From positions 62,001-126,000 of the forward strand of contig NZ_SZPR01000010.1 in the NCBI RefSeq assembly GCF_005280195.1: 64,000 nt of DNA. The letters run 5' to 3'. Source of the DNA: Streptomyces galbus (GTDB lineage Bacteria; Actinomycetota; Actinomycetes; Streptomycetales; Streptomycetaceae). Under the pieces are notes generated by a model. The model made no database searches. It worked only from the letters and a program-made list of their open reading frames with translations, and was not told where the DNA came from. Positions 32,994 to 41,827 of this stretch are shown in pieces. Every line of letters begins with the position of its first letter. Position 1 is the first letter of the stretch. Made by a program: the position numbers and the translations under genes.

Positions 32994-34061
32994 ATGACCC
33001 CACCGCCACCCCCTCGACCCGACGGCCCCTGCGAGCCGCCCCCGCCGCATCCGCTCGTCGCCCGGGCCCGCCGCCTCGCCGACGACCTCCTGGAGCCCTG
33101 GGCCGAGCGCGTCGACGCGGAGGGCGTCCCGGCCGGCCACATCCAGGAGATCAAGCGGTCCGGGCTGCTCGGGGTGAGCGCCCCGCGCGCGTACGGCGGA
33201 GCCGGGGCGCCCGCGGCGGTGGCGCGGGAGACGGCGGAGATCCTCTCCGGGGCGTGCGGCGCCACGTGGTTCGTGCAGACCCAGCACCACACGCCCGTGC
33301 GGATGCTGGCCCGGAGCGAGGGACCGGTCCGCGAGCGGCTGCTGGGCCCGCTGTCCCGGGGCGAGCTGCTGTCCGGGGTGGCGTACGCCCATCTGCGCGC
33401 CCGTCCGCGTACGCCGGTCCGTGCCGTCCGGGACGGGGGCGGCTGGCGCTTCGCCGGGACGGTCCCCTGGTACACGGGGTGGGGCCTGAACGACGTGCTG
33501 CTGCTGGCCGGGATCACGGACGGCGACGAGGCCCTGTTCGCGTTCGCCGAGGCCAGGGAGCAGCCGGGCCTCGGCGCGTCGGAGCCGCTGCGGCTGGCGG
33601 CCCTCGGCGGGGCCCGTACCGTCTCGCTGGAACTGGACGGCCTGTGGCTGCCGGAGGAGGCGGTGGTGCTGCGCACGCCGTACGACCGCTGGGCGGCGGA
33701 CGACCGGCTCCGGACGCTCGACACCAACCCGGCGGTGTTCGGGCTGGCGCGGGCGGCGCTCACCCTGCTGGACGAGGAGACCGCCGCCGGGTTCCGCGCC
33801 CGGCTCGCCCGGGTGCGCTCGGTGGCCTACGCCCTCGCCGACTCGCCCCCCGGGTCGCGCCTCGACGAGCGGCTGGCCCTCAAGACGGAGGCGTTCGCGC
33901 TGCTGCAGGCGGCGACCACCGCCGCGGTGGTCGCGGGCGGGGGCCGCACGATGCTGCTGACGCACCGGGCGCAGCGCCTGGCGCGCGAGGCGCTGTTCCT
34001 GCTGGTGCAGGGACAGACGCGGGAGACGCGCGCGGCGCAGCTCAGCGCCCTGGGACGCTGA
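32994..34061 (+). CDS. Acyl-CoA dehydrogenase-fold flavoprotein
   Basis: 355 residues. The fold is visible as an N-terminal helical domain (LADDLLEPWAERVDAEGVPAGHIQEIKRSGLLGVSAPRAYGG), a middle beta domain (VRDGGGWRFAGTVPWYTGWGLNDVLLLAG) and a helical C-terminal domain (LLQAATTAAVVAGGGRTMLLTHRAQRLAREALFLLVQGQT). The absence of the usual catalytic Glu context and the DszC/SfnB-like pattern suggest monooxygenase-type chemistry or a degenerate member. It lies convergent to ssuD, with 62 bases between, and its location beside a sulfur cluster may be relevant. A Pro-rich N-terminal tail precedes the fold. Confidence 0.85.
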   Translation: MTPPPPPRPDGPCEPPPPHPLVARARRLADDLLEPWAERVDAEGVPAGHIQEIKRSGLLGVSAPRAYGGAGAPAAVARETAEILSGACGATWFVQTQHHTPVRMLARSEGPVRERLLGPLSRGELLSGVAYAHLRARPRTPVRAVRDGGGWRFAGTVPWYTGWGLNDVLLLAGITDGDEALFAFAEAREQPGLGASEPLRLAALGGARTVSLELDGLWLPEEAVVLRTPYDRWAADDRLRTLDTNPAVFGLARAALTLLDEETAAGFRARLARVRSVAYALADSPPGSRLDERLALKTEAFALLQAATTAAVVAGGGRTMLLTHRAQRLAREALFLLVQGQTRETRAAQLSALGR

Positions 34062-34123
34062 GCCGGCCGGTGGGGCGAGGCCGTCCCGTCGTGGGTCTCC
34101 CCCGTTCCTCCGTCCCGTGGCCG

Positions 34124-35266
34124 TCAGCTCGTGAACGGCACCTGCGCGGAGGGCGCGGGCTCCGGCAGGAAGGGGTGCCGCCACAGCCCCTCGGCGGCCA
34201 GCCGGGGCAGCACGCCCTCGCCGAACCAGTACGCCTCCTCCAGGTGCGGGTAGCCGGAGAGCACGAACTCCTCGATGCCCAGGGCGGCGTACTCGCGGAT
34301 CCGCTCGGCGACCTCCTCGTGGCTGCCGACCAGAGCGGTCCCGGCGCCGCCGCGCACCAGGCCGATGCCCGCCCACAGGTTGGGGTGGATCTCCAGCCCG
34401 TCCCGGCTGCCGCCGTGCAGCGCGAGCATCCGCCGCTGCCCCTCCGACTCGCTGCGGGCGAGCCCGGCCTGCACGGAGGCCACGGTCTGCGGGTCGAACC
34501 CGGCCAGCAGCCGCTCGGCCTCCGCCCACGCCTGCGCGGAGGTGTCCCGGGTGATCACGTGCAGCCGGATGCCGAACCGCAGCGTGCGTCCGTGCCGGGC
34601 GGCCAGTTCCCTGATCCACTCGATCTTCTCGGCGACCTGGGCGGGCGGCTCGCCCCAGGTGAGGTAGACGTCGACGTGCCGGGCCGCGATCTCCCCGGCG
34701 ATCGGCGAGGAGCCCCCGAAGTACACCTCCGGCACGGGGTCGGGCACCCGTGCCAGCCGCGCGTCCTCCACCCGCAGGTGCTCGCCCTCCAGGTCGACGC
34801 TCCTGCCCTCCCACAACTCCCGTACGACCTGGAGGAACTCGCCGGTACGGCGGTAGCGGTCGTCCTTGTCCAGGAAGTCGCCGTAGGCCCGCTGCTCGTG
34901 GCTCTCGCCGCCGGTGACGACGTTCAGCAGCAGCCGTCCGCCGGTCTGCCGCTGGAAGGTGGAGGCCATCTGGGCGGCGAGCGTCGGGGAGACGAAGCCG
35001 GGGCGGAAGGCTACGAGGAACTTCAGCCGCTCGGAGTTCTGGCTGACCATGGCGGTGGTGAGCCAGGCGTCCTCGCACCAGGCGCCGGTCGGCGTGAGCG
35101 CGCCGACGAAGCCGAGGTCCTCGGCGGCGCGGGCGATCTGGCTGAGGTAGGCGACCGTCGGCGGGCGGTCCCGCCCGGAGGCGGTGGCCGGCGTGCCGTG
35201 GCCGCCGCCGACCACGTGGCGGCTGTCGCCGTTGGTGGGCAGGAACCAGTGGAAGGTGAGGGACAC
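34124..35266 (-). CDS. ssuD: FMNH2-dependent alkanesulfonate monooxygenase
   Basis: 380 residues, luciferase-like TIM barrel. It begins FHWFLPTNGDSRHV and has TAMVSQNSERLKFLVAFRPGFVSPTLAAQMASTFQRQTGGRLLLNVVTGG and VYFGGSSPIAGEIAARHVDVYLTWGEP, all signature of SsuD. It releases sulfite from alkanesulfonates using FMNH2 supplied by SsuE. GTG start with GGAG upstream. Fourth gene of the leftward run sfnG-ssuE-sfnB-ssuD, 74 bases after sfnB. Cytosolic. Confidence 0.94.
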   Translation of the reverse strand: MSLTFHWFLPTNGDSRHVVGGGHGTPATASGRDRPPTVAYLSQIARAAEDLGFVGALTPTGAWCEDAWLTTAMVSQNSERLKFLVAFRPGFVSPTLAAQMASTFQRQTGGRLLLNVVTGGESHEQRAYGDFLDKDDRYRRTGEFLQVVRELWEGRSVDLEGEHLRVEDARLARVPDPVPEVYFGGSSPIAGEIAARHVDVYLTWGEPPAQVAEKIEWIRELAARHGRTLRFGIRLHVITRDTSAQAWAEAERLLAGFDPQTVASVQAGLARSESEGQRRMLALHGGSRDGLEIHPNLWAGIGLVRGGAGTALVGSHEEVAERIREYAALGIEEFVLSGYPHLEEAYWFGEGVLPRLAAEGLWRHPFLPEPAPSAQVPFTS

Positions 35267-35340
35267 GGGGGTCTCCGTTCCTGGGGGGCGCCCGGCGGGC
35301 GGGGAGGGCGGGCGGGTGTCGGGGCGGCGGCGGGGCCGCG

Positions 35341-36525
35341 CTACAGCAGGCCGTGGCGGGGCGGCCGGGCTCCGGTGAGGACGTGGCGGCCGAGGTGCTG
35401 GAGCTTCCAGCGGGGCGGGTCGTGCAGGGTGTGGGTGCGGGCGTCGCGCCAGTACCGGTGCAGGTTCAGGGAGTCGAGCGCGGAGCGGGTGCCGGACACC
35501 TCGAACAGGGCGCTCGCCACCTCCACCGCCGTCTCGGCGGCCTGCACCTTGGCGGCGGCGACCGCGAGGGACGCCTCGGCGGCGCTGTCGTCGGTGAGGC
35601 CGGCGCGGGCCGCGTCGACCGCGCGGGCGGCCTCCTTCAGCAGCGCCTCCGACGCCCGGACCCGCAGGGCGAGTTCACCGAACCGCTGCACCAGGAGCGG
35701 GTCCTCGACGGCCGTGTCCGCCCCGCTCTCGAACCAGGGCCTGCTCCGGGTCCGCACGAACGTGGCGGCCTCCGCCAGCGCGCCCGAGGCGATGCCCGCG
35801 TCGATCGCCGCGTGCAGCAACTGTGCGACCGCGCCGTGCAGTTGCGGTCCGCGGAAGGTCAGGTGGTGGGGCAGGACCCGGTCGGCGGGCACCTCGACGC
35901 CTGCCAGGCGGACGGTGCCGCTGGCCGTCGTGCGCTGGCCCATGCCGTCCCAGTCGTCGACCACGCTCACGCCCGGCGCGTCACGGGGGACGTAGGCGAC
36001 GTGCAGTGCGTCGTCCTCGGCGCGGGCGAGGACCGGGATCCAGTCGGCGAAGAGGGCGCCGGTGGAGTAGTGCTTGACGCCGTCCAGCCGGTACGAGCCG
36101 TCCGGGCGGGGGGTCAGGCGGGTGCGGATGTCCTGCACGTGCTTGGTGCCCGCCTCGGACTGGGCGTTGCCGAAGCGCCGCCCGGACAGCACCTCGGCGA
36201 AGAAGAACGTCCGCTGCTCCGGCGTGCCCTGACGGCGGATCACGTTGACGTAGACGAAGTGGCTCTGCGGGATCTGGGCGAGGCTCGCGTCGGCCGTGCC
36301 CAGCAGGCGGAAGACCTCCGCGAGCGTGGCCGCGCGGACGTCGGCGCCGCCGTGTTCGGCGGGCACGGTGACGGCGAGCAGCCCCGAGGCGGACAGCCGG
36401 TCGAGCTCCGCCCGGGGCAGGGCGCGCTCGGCGTCGCGCCGCGCGGCACCGGCGCGGAACTCGTCGGCGAGGCCGGCGGCGACGGCGAGGGCCTCCGCGT
36501 CGTCGGCGATGACGTGCGCGGTCAC
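35341..36525 (-). CDS. sfnB: SfnB-family sulfur-acquisition flavoprotein (acyl-CoA dehydrogenase fold)
   Basis: 394 residues. The N-terminal helical domain, the QIPQSHFVYVNVIRRQG segment and the NAQSEAGTKHVQDIRTRL region (about 120-140) match SfnB, the acyl-CoA dehydrogenase-like oxidoreductase of dimethylsulfone use. The C-terminal part has ALFEVSGTRSALDSLNLHRYWRDARTHTLHDP. It starts at GTG 36525, two bases after the ssuE stop, so the two are translationally linked. Function in sulfur release is inferred from family and neighbours. Confidence 0.9.
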   Translation of the reverse strand: MTAHVIADDAEALAVAAGLADEFRAGAARRDAERALPRAELDRLSASGLLAVTVPAEHGGADVRAATLAEVFRLLGTADASLAQIPQSHFVYVNVIRRQGTPEQRTFFFAEVLSGRRFGNAQSEAGTKHVQDIRTRLTPRPDGSYRLDGVKHYSTGALFADWIPVLARAEDDALHVAYVPRDAPGVSVVDDWDGMGQRTTASGTVRLAGVEVPADRVLPHHLTFRGPQLHGAVAQLLHAAIDAGIASGALAEAATFVRTRSRPWFESGADTAVEDPLLVQRFGELALRVRASEALLKEAARAVDAARAGLTDDSAAEASLAVAAAKVQAAETAVEVASALFEVSGTRSALDSLNLHRYWRDARTHTLHDPPRWKLQHLGRHVLTGARPPRHGLL

Positions 36526-36527
36526 GG

Positions 36528-37082
36528 TCAGCTCGCCGCGGCCAGGAACGGGGTGCGGCCCAGGGCGGCCGAGAACTGGTCGACGACCTGGCCGAGCGCC
36601 TCGGCGGTGGCCGGGGCGACCGTGACGGTGCCGTCCTCGTGGGCGGTGATGTCCTTGTCGAGGGTGAACCAGCCCTGCACGATGTGCGCGGCGCCCATGG
36701 AGTTCAGGACGGGCCGCAGCGCGTAGTCGATGGCCAGGACGTGGGCGGTGGAGCCGCCCGTGGCCAGCGGCAGCACGGTCTTGCCGGTGAGCGCGTACTG
36801 CGGCAGCAGGTCCAGGAGTGCCTTGAGCACGCCGGAGTACGACGCCTTGTAGACGGGGGTGCCCACGACGACGCCGTCGGCGCGCGCGAACAGCTCGGCG
36901 GCCTCGACGATCGCCGGGTGCCGGAAGTCCGCGCCGAGCAGGGCCTCGGCGGGGATGGTGCGCACGTCGAGCGGGATCACCTGGTGCCCCTGCGCGGCGA
37001 TGCGCTGGTCGAGGTGGCGCAGCAGGCGGCCGGTGCGGGAGGAGGCGGAGGGGCTGCCGGAGACGGACAGGACGGTGGCCAT
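36528..37082 (-). CDS. ssuE: NADPH-dependent FMN reductase
   Basis: 184 residues, flavodoxin-like fold. The phosphate loop GSPSASSRTGRLL (8-20) and the FMN site GTPVYKASYSGVLKALLDLLPQYALTGKTVLPLATGG (about 73-110) are those of SsuE/MsuE. It reduces FMN for the LLM oxygenases SsuD and SfnG encoded beside it. ATG at 37082. It sits 49 bases after sfnG and 2 bases before sfnB, in the middle of one operon. Confidence 0.93.
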   Translation of the reverse strand: MATVLSVSGSPSASSRTGRLLRHLDQRIAAQGHQVIPLDVRTIPAEALLGADFRHPAIVEAAELFARADGVVVGTPVYKASYSGVLKALLDLLPQYALTGKTVLPLATGGSTAHVLAIDYALRPVLNSMGAAHIVQGWFTLDKDITAHEDGTVTVAPATAEALGQVVDQFSAALGRTPFLAAAS

Positions 37083-37131
37083 GGGTCCTCTTTCGAAGGT
37101 GCGGGTCCGGGAGGCGGGTCCCGAGGAGCGG

Positions 37132-38259
37132 TCAGGCGTGGGCGGGGACGGGGGCGGGCTCGGTGTCGGTGTCCGGCAGCCGGGCCTCCAGTGCGCGGAC
37201 GAGCGGCAGGACCCGCTTGCCGAAGTACTCGACCTCCTCGTGGTAGTGGAGGAAGCCGAGGAGGAAGAGGTCGACGCCGAGCCGCTTGTAGGCGACGATG
37301 CGCTCGGCGATCTGCTCGGGGGTCCCGATGAGCCCGGTGCGGAAGCCGTCGTTGTACTGGACGAGGTCCTCGAACGTGGAGTCCTGCCACATGCCCTTGT
37401 GGTCGGCGGTGGACCGTCCCGCCTGCCGCACGGCCGCGCCGAATCCCTCGACGGCCTCGGTGTCGGCCCGGGCGACGATCTCGCGCAGGGTCTCGCGGGC
37501 CTCGGCCTCGGTGTCGCGGGCGATGAGGAAGCCGTTGAGGCCGAACCGGGGTGCCCGGCGGCCGGCTTCGGCGGCGGAGGCGCGGACGTCCGCGATCTGC
37601 TCGGTCACGCCGTCGAAGTCCTTGCCGTTGGAGAAGTACCAGTCGGAGACGCGGCCGGCCATCCGGCGGGCGGCGGTGGAGTTGCCGCCCTGGAAGATCT
37701 CCGGGTGGGGGCGTTCGGGGGTGTTGAGCGGCTTGGGCTTGAGGGTGAAGTCGCGCACCCGGTAGAAGTCACCGGCGAGTTCGGCGTGGTCCTCGGTCCA
37801 GATGCGCCGCAGGGCGGTGATGAACTCCTCGGAGCGGCGGTAGCGCTCGTCGTGCTCCAGCCAGGGTTCGCCGAGCGCGGTGAACTCGTCCTTGAACCAG
37901 CCGGAGACGACGTTCACGGCGAAGCGGCCGTGGGAGAGGTGGTCGGCGGTCGCGCCGAGCTTGGCCAGGACCCCGGGGTGCCACAGGCCCGGATGGACGG
38001 CGGCGATGACCTTCAGGCGCTCGGTGGCGAGGAGCAGGGCGAGGCTGAAGCTGGTGGACTCGTGCTGGTACTCGGCGCCGTAGCTCGCCATGTAGCGGAC
38101 CTGGCTGAGGGCGTACTCGAAGCCGTTGTTCTCGGCGAGGACGGCGAGTTCGCGGTTGTAGTCGTATCCCCAGTCGGTGCGCTGCTCGATGCGGCTGGTG
38201 ACGAGTCCCCCACTGACGTTGGGGACCCAGTACGCGAATTTCAGGGGTGCGGCGGGCAT
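37132..38259 (-). CDS. sfnG: FMNH2-dependent dimethylsulfone monooxygenase SfnG
   Basis: 375 residues, luciferase-like. It starts PLKFAYWVPNVSGGLVTSRIEQRTDWGYDYNRELA, then ASYGAEYQHESTSFSLALLLATERLKVIAAVHPGLWHPGVLAKLGATADHLSHGRFAVNVVSGW, and has HPEIFQGGNSTAARRMAGRVSDWYFSNG. These are SfnG signature segments. The enzyme splits dimethylsulfone to methanesulfinate with FMNH2. ATG at 38259; a longer in-frame extension overlaps the leader region and lacks a good ribosome site. First structural gene after the Cys-containing leader peptide. Confidence 0.92.
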   Translation of the reverse strand: MPAAPLKFAYWVPNVSGGLVTSRIEQRTDWGYDYNRELAVLAENNGFEYALSQVRYMASYGAEYQHESTSFSLALLLATERLKVIAAVHPGLWHPGVLAKLGATADHLSHGRFAVNVVSGWFKDEFTALGEPWLEHDERYRRSEEFITALRRIWTEDHAELAGDFYRVRDFTLKPKPLNTPERPHPEIFQGGNSTAARRMAGRVSDWYFSNGKDFDGVTEQIADVRASAAEAGRRAPRFGLNGFLIARDTEAEARETLREIVARADTEAVEGFGAAVRQAGRSTADHKGMWQDSTFEDLVQYNDGFRTGLIGTPEQIAERIVAYKRLGVDLFLLGFLHYHEEVEYFGKRVLPLVRALEARLPDTDTEPAPVPAHA

Positions 38260-38416
38260 GCGGAACTCCAGGCGTGTGGAATTGCTCTCCGGCGACGCGG
38301 AATTCACCGGCGGCGACCGGGCGCGGGAATTCGGGCGGAGAGAAAAGGCGGGGACACGGCACGGCACCGCTCGGCGAGGAGCGGGCGGGTGGCGTGGGGA
38401 GAGGGGCGCGGGCCGG

Positions 38417-38500
38417 TCAGGCGGCGGCGCGACAGGAGGCGCTGGAGACGCGCGCGAGGTCGACGTGGCGTCGCCGCGTGAGGTCCAGTCGCGAAGTCAT
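38417..38500 (-). CDS. 27-residue Cys-containing leader peptide of the sulfur operon
   Basis: Sequence MTSRLDLTRRRHVDLARVSS then ASCRAAA (27 residues), ATG at 38500, TGA at 38417, 157 bases upstream of the sfnG start and on the same strand. The TRRRHVDLARVSSxxCR core is the pattern of short putative leader peptides found upstream of sulfur-assimilation genes in Streptomyces (family knowledge). The single Cys near the end would make its translation sensitive to cysteinyl-tRNA supply, so low cysteine could stall the ribosome and release downstream transcription or translation. It is too short for ordinary gene callers. Confidence 0.8.
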   Translation of the reverse strand: MTSRLDLTRRRHVDLARVSSASCRAAA

Positions 38501-38636
38501 GTCGTCGATCGTGGCAGCCGCCGGTGAGGACCGTCAAGGAAAACCCGACCGTTCTCGCATCGCGGACCATTGAATTTCACGAGGGTGTGACAGGGAAACC
38601 CTTGAACCGCCCGCCGCGGGACCGCATTCTCCTGTC

Positions 38637-39569
38637 GTGCGAACGGAACAGCTCGAATACATCGCGGCCGTCACCCGGCTCGGTTCGCTGCGCCGGGCCG
38701 CCGAGGAACTGCGGCTGTCCCAGCCCGCGTTGAGCGAGACGGTGCGCAACCTCGAGCGCGAGCTGGGGGTGGAGCTGCTGGAGCGCAAGCGGTCCGGCGC
38801 GACGATGAGCGCGCCCGGCCGGGAGCTGCTGCCGCACATCGTGGACGTCCTGGACGCGGTGGACCGGCTGCGCGCGGCGGCGGGCGAGCAGCACCGCATC
38901 CGGCGCATGGTGCGCGTGGGCACGGTGAACGCGGCGACCGTGCCGCTGCTGCTGCCGGTGCTGCGGGAGTTCCGGGCGGCGCGCCCGCAGACCCAGGTCG
39001 AGGTGGTGGGGGCGCAGCAGACCGACATCCACCGGGCGCTGCTGGAGGGCGGGTTCGACCTGGGGCTGGTCAATCACCTCGAGGGCGACGACGTGCCGGC
39101 CGAGGTCGAGTCGGTGGAACTGCTGCGCGGCCGGCCGGTGGTGTGCCTGCGTCCGGACAGCCCGCTGGCCGCCCGGCCGGCGGTGACCGTGGCGGACCTG
39201 CTCGAAGTGCCGCTGATCGGCATGCGGTCCGGCTACGTGATGCACCGGTACGTGCACCGGCTGCTCGACGGGCGGGGTCCGTCCTTCGCGTACTCCACGG
39301 ACGGGGCGGAGATGGGCAAGCTGATGGTCGCCGAGGGGCTCGGGGCGACGGTCCTGCCGGACTTCAGCGTGGTCGGGGATCCGCTGGAGCGGTGCGGTGC
39401 GCTCACCCACCGGCCGCTCGCCGGGGAGACCCCGCAGGTGCTGCTGATGCTGCAGCGGCGCCGGGCGGAGTCGGTGCCGCAGGCGGCGCGTGAACTGCAC
39501 GAGGTGTTCGTGCGCACGGCCCGCGCCCTGGGCGGCACGCTCACCGCACCGGAGTCACCGGGACGGTGA
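38637..39569 (+). CDS. LysR-family regulator of the divergent sulfur operon
   Basis: 310 residues. The helix-turn-helix is at residues 1-60 (MRTEQLEYIAAVTRLGSLRRAAEELRLSQPALSETVRNLERELGVELLE) and the effector domain at about 90-300. GTG start at 38637, 136 bases from the leader ATG of the leftward sulfur operon, so the intergenic region is shared. LysR proteins of the CysB/Cbl group control organosulfur use in other bacteria, but the effector (sulfate, adenylyl sulfate or an organosulfur compound) is not readable here. Confidence 0.9.
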   Translation: MRTEQLEYIAAVTRLGSLRRAAEELRLSQPALSETVRNLERELGVELLERKRSGATMSAPGRELLPHIVDVLDAVDRLRAAAGEQHRIRRMVRVGTVNAATVPLLLPVLREFRAARPQTQVEVVGAQQTDIHRALLEGGFDLGLVNHLEGDDVPAEVESVELLRGRPVVCLRPDSPLAARPAVTVADLLEVPLIGMRSGYVMHRYVHRLLDGRGPSFAYSTDGAEMGKLMVAEGLGATVLPDFSVVGDPLERCGALTHRPLAGETPQVLLMLQRRRAESVPQAARELHEVFVRTARALGGTLTAPESPGR

Positions 39570-39661
39570 GCGCGGAGCCCACGGGGGGGTTCGGTACTGC
39601 CGGACGCGCCGGGCCACGTCCCCGGCCTGCCCCGGGTCGTGCTCGGCCGTTCTGGTCTTCT

Positions 39662-39829
39662 CTAGTCTTCCTCGTTCGCCGGGACCACCACGAGGAAGGC
39701 GTCCGACTGCAGGTCCATCACCACGGTTGCGGGTTCGCCCTCGGCACGCCGAGCCGCCGCGAACTCCTCAGCCGGCCACGCACCCCGCGGAGCCCCAGCC
39801 GGAAAACGCTCCAACACCTTCGCGCTCAT
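39662..39829 (-). CDS. 55-residue conserved Streptomyces small protein
   Basis: Starts MSAKVLERFPAG, ends AFLVVVPANEED. The polypeptide has a hydrophobic strand-like end (TVVMDLQSDAFLVVVP) and a Pro/Ala-rich first half. I recognise the pattern as a short hypothetical protein seen in many Streptomyces but no role is known. It is followed upstream on the leftward strand by a promoter-like AT-rich stretch near 39840-39900. The frame extends further upstream, but ATG 39829 is the first ATG with acceptable spacing. Confidence 0.65.
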   Translation of the reverse strand: MSAKVLERFPAGAPRGAWPAEEFAAARRAEGEPATVVMDLQSDAFLVVVPANEED

Positions 39830-39917
39830 AGCGATCGACACCTCCACTTTGTCCGTCCGGCGACCGAAACGGTCCGTTCTCGTAGCATTCGCTTGCCCCG
39901 GATCGGCGCGTACATGT

Positions 39918-40763
39918 TCACCCGGGCGCAACCGACCGGTCACGGCCGCCGACCGCCCCCTCGGTCCCGCCCGACGGGGGCACGGGCCCTGCCGGAAGGA
40001 CGGGCAGCAGGCCGGGCCGTTTGGCCGTACGGCCGTCCCCCGAGGAACGGCCCCGCAGCCGGCGGCCGACCCAGGGCCCGAGGAAGCCGGCGGCCCAGCG
40101 CAGTTCGCCGAGCGCGGTGGGCCGCACGGGCGGACCGGGCAGCGGGTCGGCCCAGGAGCCGTCGCTGCCGGGCAGCGCGAGGGCGTGGGCCACGGCGGCG
40201 GCGATACGGGCGTGGCCGAGCGGGGAGGCGTGCAGCCGGTCGGCGCTCCACAGGCGCGGATCGGTGACGACGGGGTGGTCGGCGGTCTCGGCGACCACGA
40301 CACCGTGCCGCCGGGCCGCTTCCCGGATACGGGAGTTGAGGGCGTGGACGCGGGGGCCGAGCGGACGGGCGAGCGGGGTGACGCGGGCGACGTCCGGGAA
40401 GGTGAGCGTGGCGACCCGGGCGCCCTGGGCGGTGAGCGCCGCGAAGACGGCGTCGAGGTGCCCGGCGACCTCGTCGGCGTCGAAGCGGGGTCGCAGCAGG
40501 TCGTTGACCCCGGCGACGACGGTGGCGAGGTCGGGCCGCAACGCCAGTGCCGGGCCGAGTTGCTCGGCGCGCACCTGCCCGGCGAGCCGGCCGCGCACGG
40601 CCAGGTTGGCGTACTGCAGGCCGGGGTGGTGGACGGCCAGGAGACCGGCGAGCCGGTCGGCCCAGCCGCGCAGCCCGGTGCTGTCGTCGCCGTCGCCCAA
40701 ACCTTCGGTCTGGCTGTCGCCGAGGGCCACGTAGCGGGTGCAGCTCGGTGCGGTGCCGGTCAT
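39918..40763 (-). CDS. SGNH/GDSL hydrolase
   Basis: 281 residues. Block I with the catalytic Ser is YVALGDSQTEG (residues 11-21), the oxyanion Gly and Asn are in VVAGVNDLL (near 85), and the Asp-His pair lies in WSADRLHASPLGHARIA (near 176). These enzymes are esterases or lipases. There is no signal peptide, so it is cytosolic, with an Arg/Gly/Pro-rich tail of about 55 residues. ATG at 40763. An inverted repeat at 40844-40859 lies 81 bases upstream. Confidence 0.9.
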   Translation of the reverse strand: MTGTAPSCTRYVALGDSQTEGLGDGDDSTGLRGWADRLAGLLAVHHPGLQYANLAVRGRLAGQVRAEQLGPALALRPDLATVVAGVNDLLRPRFDADEVAGHLDAVFAALTAQGARVATLTFPDVARVTPLARPLGPRVHALNSRIREAARRHGVVVAETADHPVVTDPRLWSADRLHASPLGHARIAAAVAHALALPGSDGSWADPLPGPPVRPTALGELRWAAGFLGPWVGRRLRGRSSGDGRTAKRPGLLPVLPAGPVPPSGGTEGAVGGRDRSVAPG

Positions 40764-40843
40764 GGGCGGACCCCCGTCGAGGTGTCGTCGGCCCGCCCCG
40801 GGCGGGACGGCCGTACGGTGCACCCTACTCACTTTCTTGAATA

Positions 40844-40859
40844 GGCAGAGAGTTCTGCC
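40844..40859. promoter_or_regulatory. Inverted repeat between LysR and SGNH hydrolase genes
   Basis: GGCAGA-GAGT-TCTGCC, perfect 6-bp arms around 4 bases. It is preceded by an AT-rich ACTTTCTTGAATAG stretch. Operator for the leftward hydrolase gene or a weak terminator for LysR. Confidence 0.45.
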
Positions 40860-40894
40860 CACGGAGGGACGGCCGGCTTTAGTGCCCCGTGGGG

Positions 40895-41806
40895 TCACCA
40901 AGTGCGGGCGCTGCGCAACAGCACCTCCCGCACGCGGGCCACGTCCGGGTTCTCCGGCACGCCGGGCCGCTGGACCAGGAAGCCGGTGTTGATCGGCGGG
41001 TCGTCCGGTTCGTGCAGCGCGACGACGGCCCCGGAGGCGAGGGCGTCGAGGCAGAGGTAGCGCGGCAGCACGCCGTAGCCCGCCCCCGCGGCCACCGCGG
41101 CGAGCACCCCGCGCAGGTCGGGCACGGTGACCGCGGCGGCGCTCGCCAGCCGCCGGCCGAAGACGTGCCGCCAGTAGCGGCGGGCGATCGGCAGGTCCTC
41201 CGCGTAGGTGATCAGCGGCACCCCGTGCAGGGCGGCCGGCCCCTCCTCGGCGAGGCGTCCGGTCAGCAGGTCGGCCCACCGGGGCGCGGCGACGAGCACG
41301 AACTCCTCGTCGGTCAGCGCCTCCCAGGCGAGCGTGCGGCCCCGGGGGCGGCTGGTGGCGACGACCAGGTCGTACCGGCCGGCCCGCAGCTCGTCGAGCA
41401 GCGCGTCGGTCAGTCCGGTCGCCACCCGCAGCCGTACGCCCTCGGCCACGAGCGGGGCGAGCGCGGGCAGGACCCGGGTGCACAGCAGCTCGGCGGGGCC
41501 GGCCAGGTGGACGGGGGCGGCGGGCCGCGGGCCGGTGCGCGGGGCGGGGCCCGCCACCGCCGCCAGGTCGTCGAGCGCCGGGGCGATCCGCGCGGCGAGG
41601 GCGTCGGCGACGGCCGTGGGCGTCACGCCCCGCGGCAGCCGCTGGAACAGCTCGCGCCCGGTCTGCCGCTCCAGGGCCCGCATCTGCGTCGTCACCGTGG
41701 GCTGGGACAGGCCCAGCACCTGGGCGGCCCCGGTGAACGAGCCCGAGCGGTACACCGCCAGGAAGGTGCGCAGCAGGTTGAGATCGAGGTTCGCGTGACC
41801 GTCCAC
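40895..41806 (-). CDS. LysR-family transcriptional regulator
   Basis: 303 residues. Helix-turn-helix at residues 5-65 (ANLDLNLLRTFLAVYRSGSFTGAAQVLGLSQPTVTTQMRALERQ), effector domain about 95-290, with VLPRYLCLDALASGAVVALHEPDDPP near the end. GTG at 41806 places the HTH at the usual distance from the N-terminus. It is divergent from the DJ-1-family gene with 151 bases between that carry several dyads, its probable operator. Confidence 0.92.
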   Translation of the reverse strand: MDGHANLDLNLLRTFLAVYRSGSFTGAAQVLGLSQPTVTTQMRALERQTGRELFQRLPRGVTPTAVADALAARIAPALDDLAAVAGPAPRTGPRPAAPVHLAGPAELLCTRVLPALAPLVAEGVRLRVATGLTDALLDELRAGRYDLVVATSRPRGRTLAWEALTDEEFVLVAAPRWADLLTGRLAEEGPAALHGVPLITYAEDLPIARRYWRHVFGRRLASAAAVTVPDLRGVLAAVAAGAGYGVLPRYLCLDALASGAVVALHEPDDPPINTGFLVQRPGVPENPDVARVREVLLRSARTW

Positions 41807-41827
41807 CCGGTCCAGTATTCCGCGCGT

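Noticed and set aside
40844..40859. PopR box
   Set aside because: GGCAGA-N4-TCTGCC has the half-sites in the opposite order and a 4-base spacer, so it does not match the PopR pattern; kept only as an unassigned dyad.
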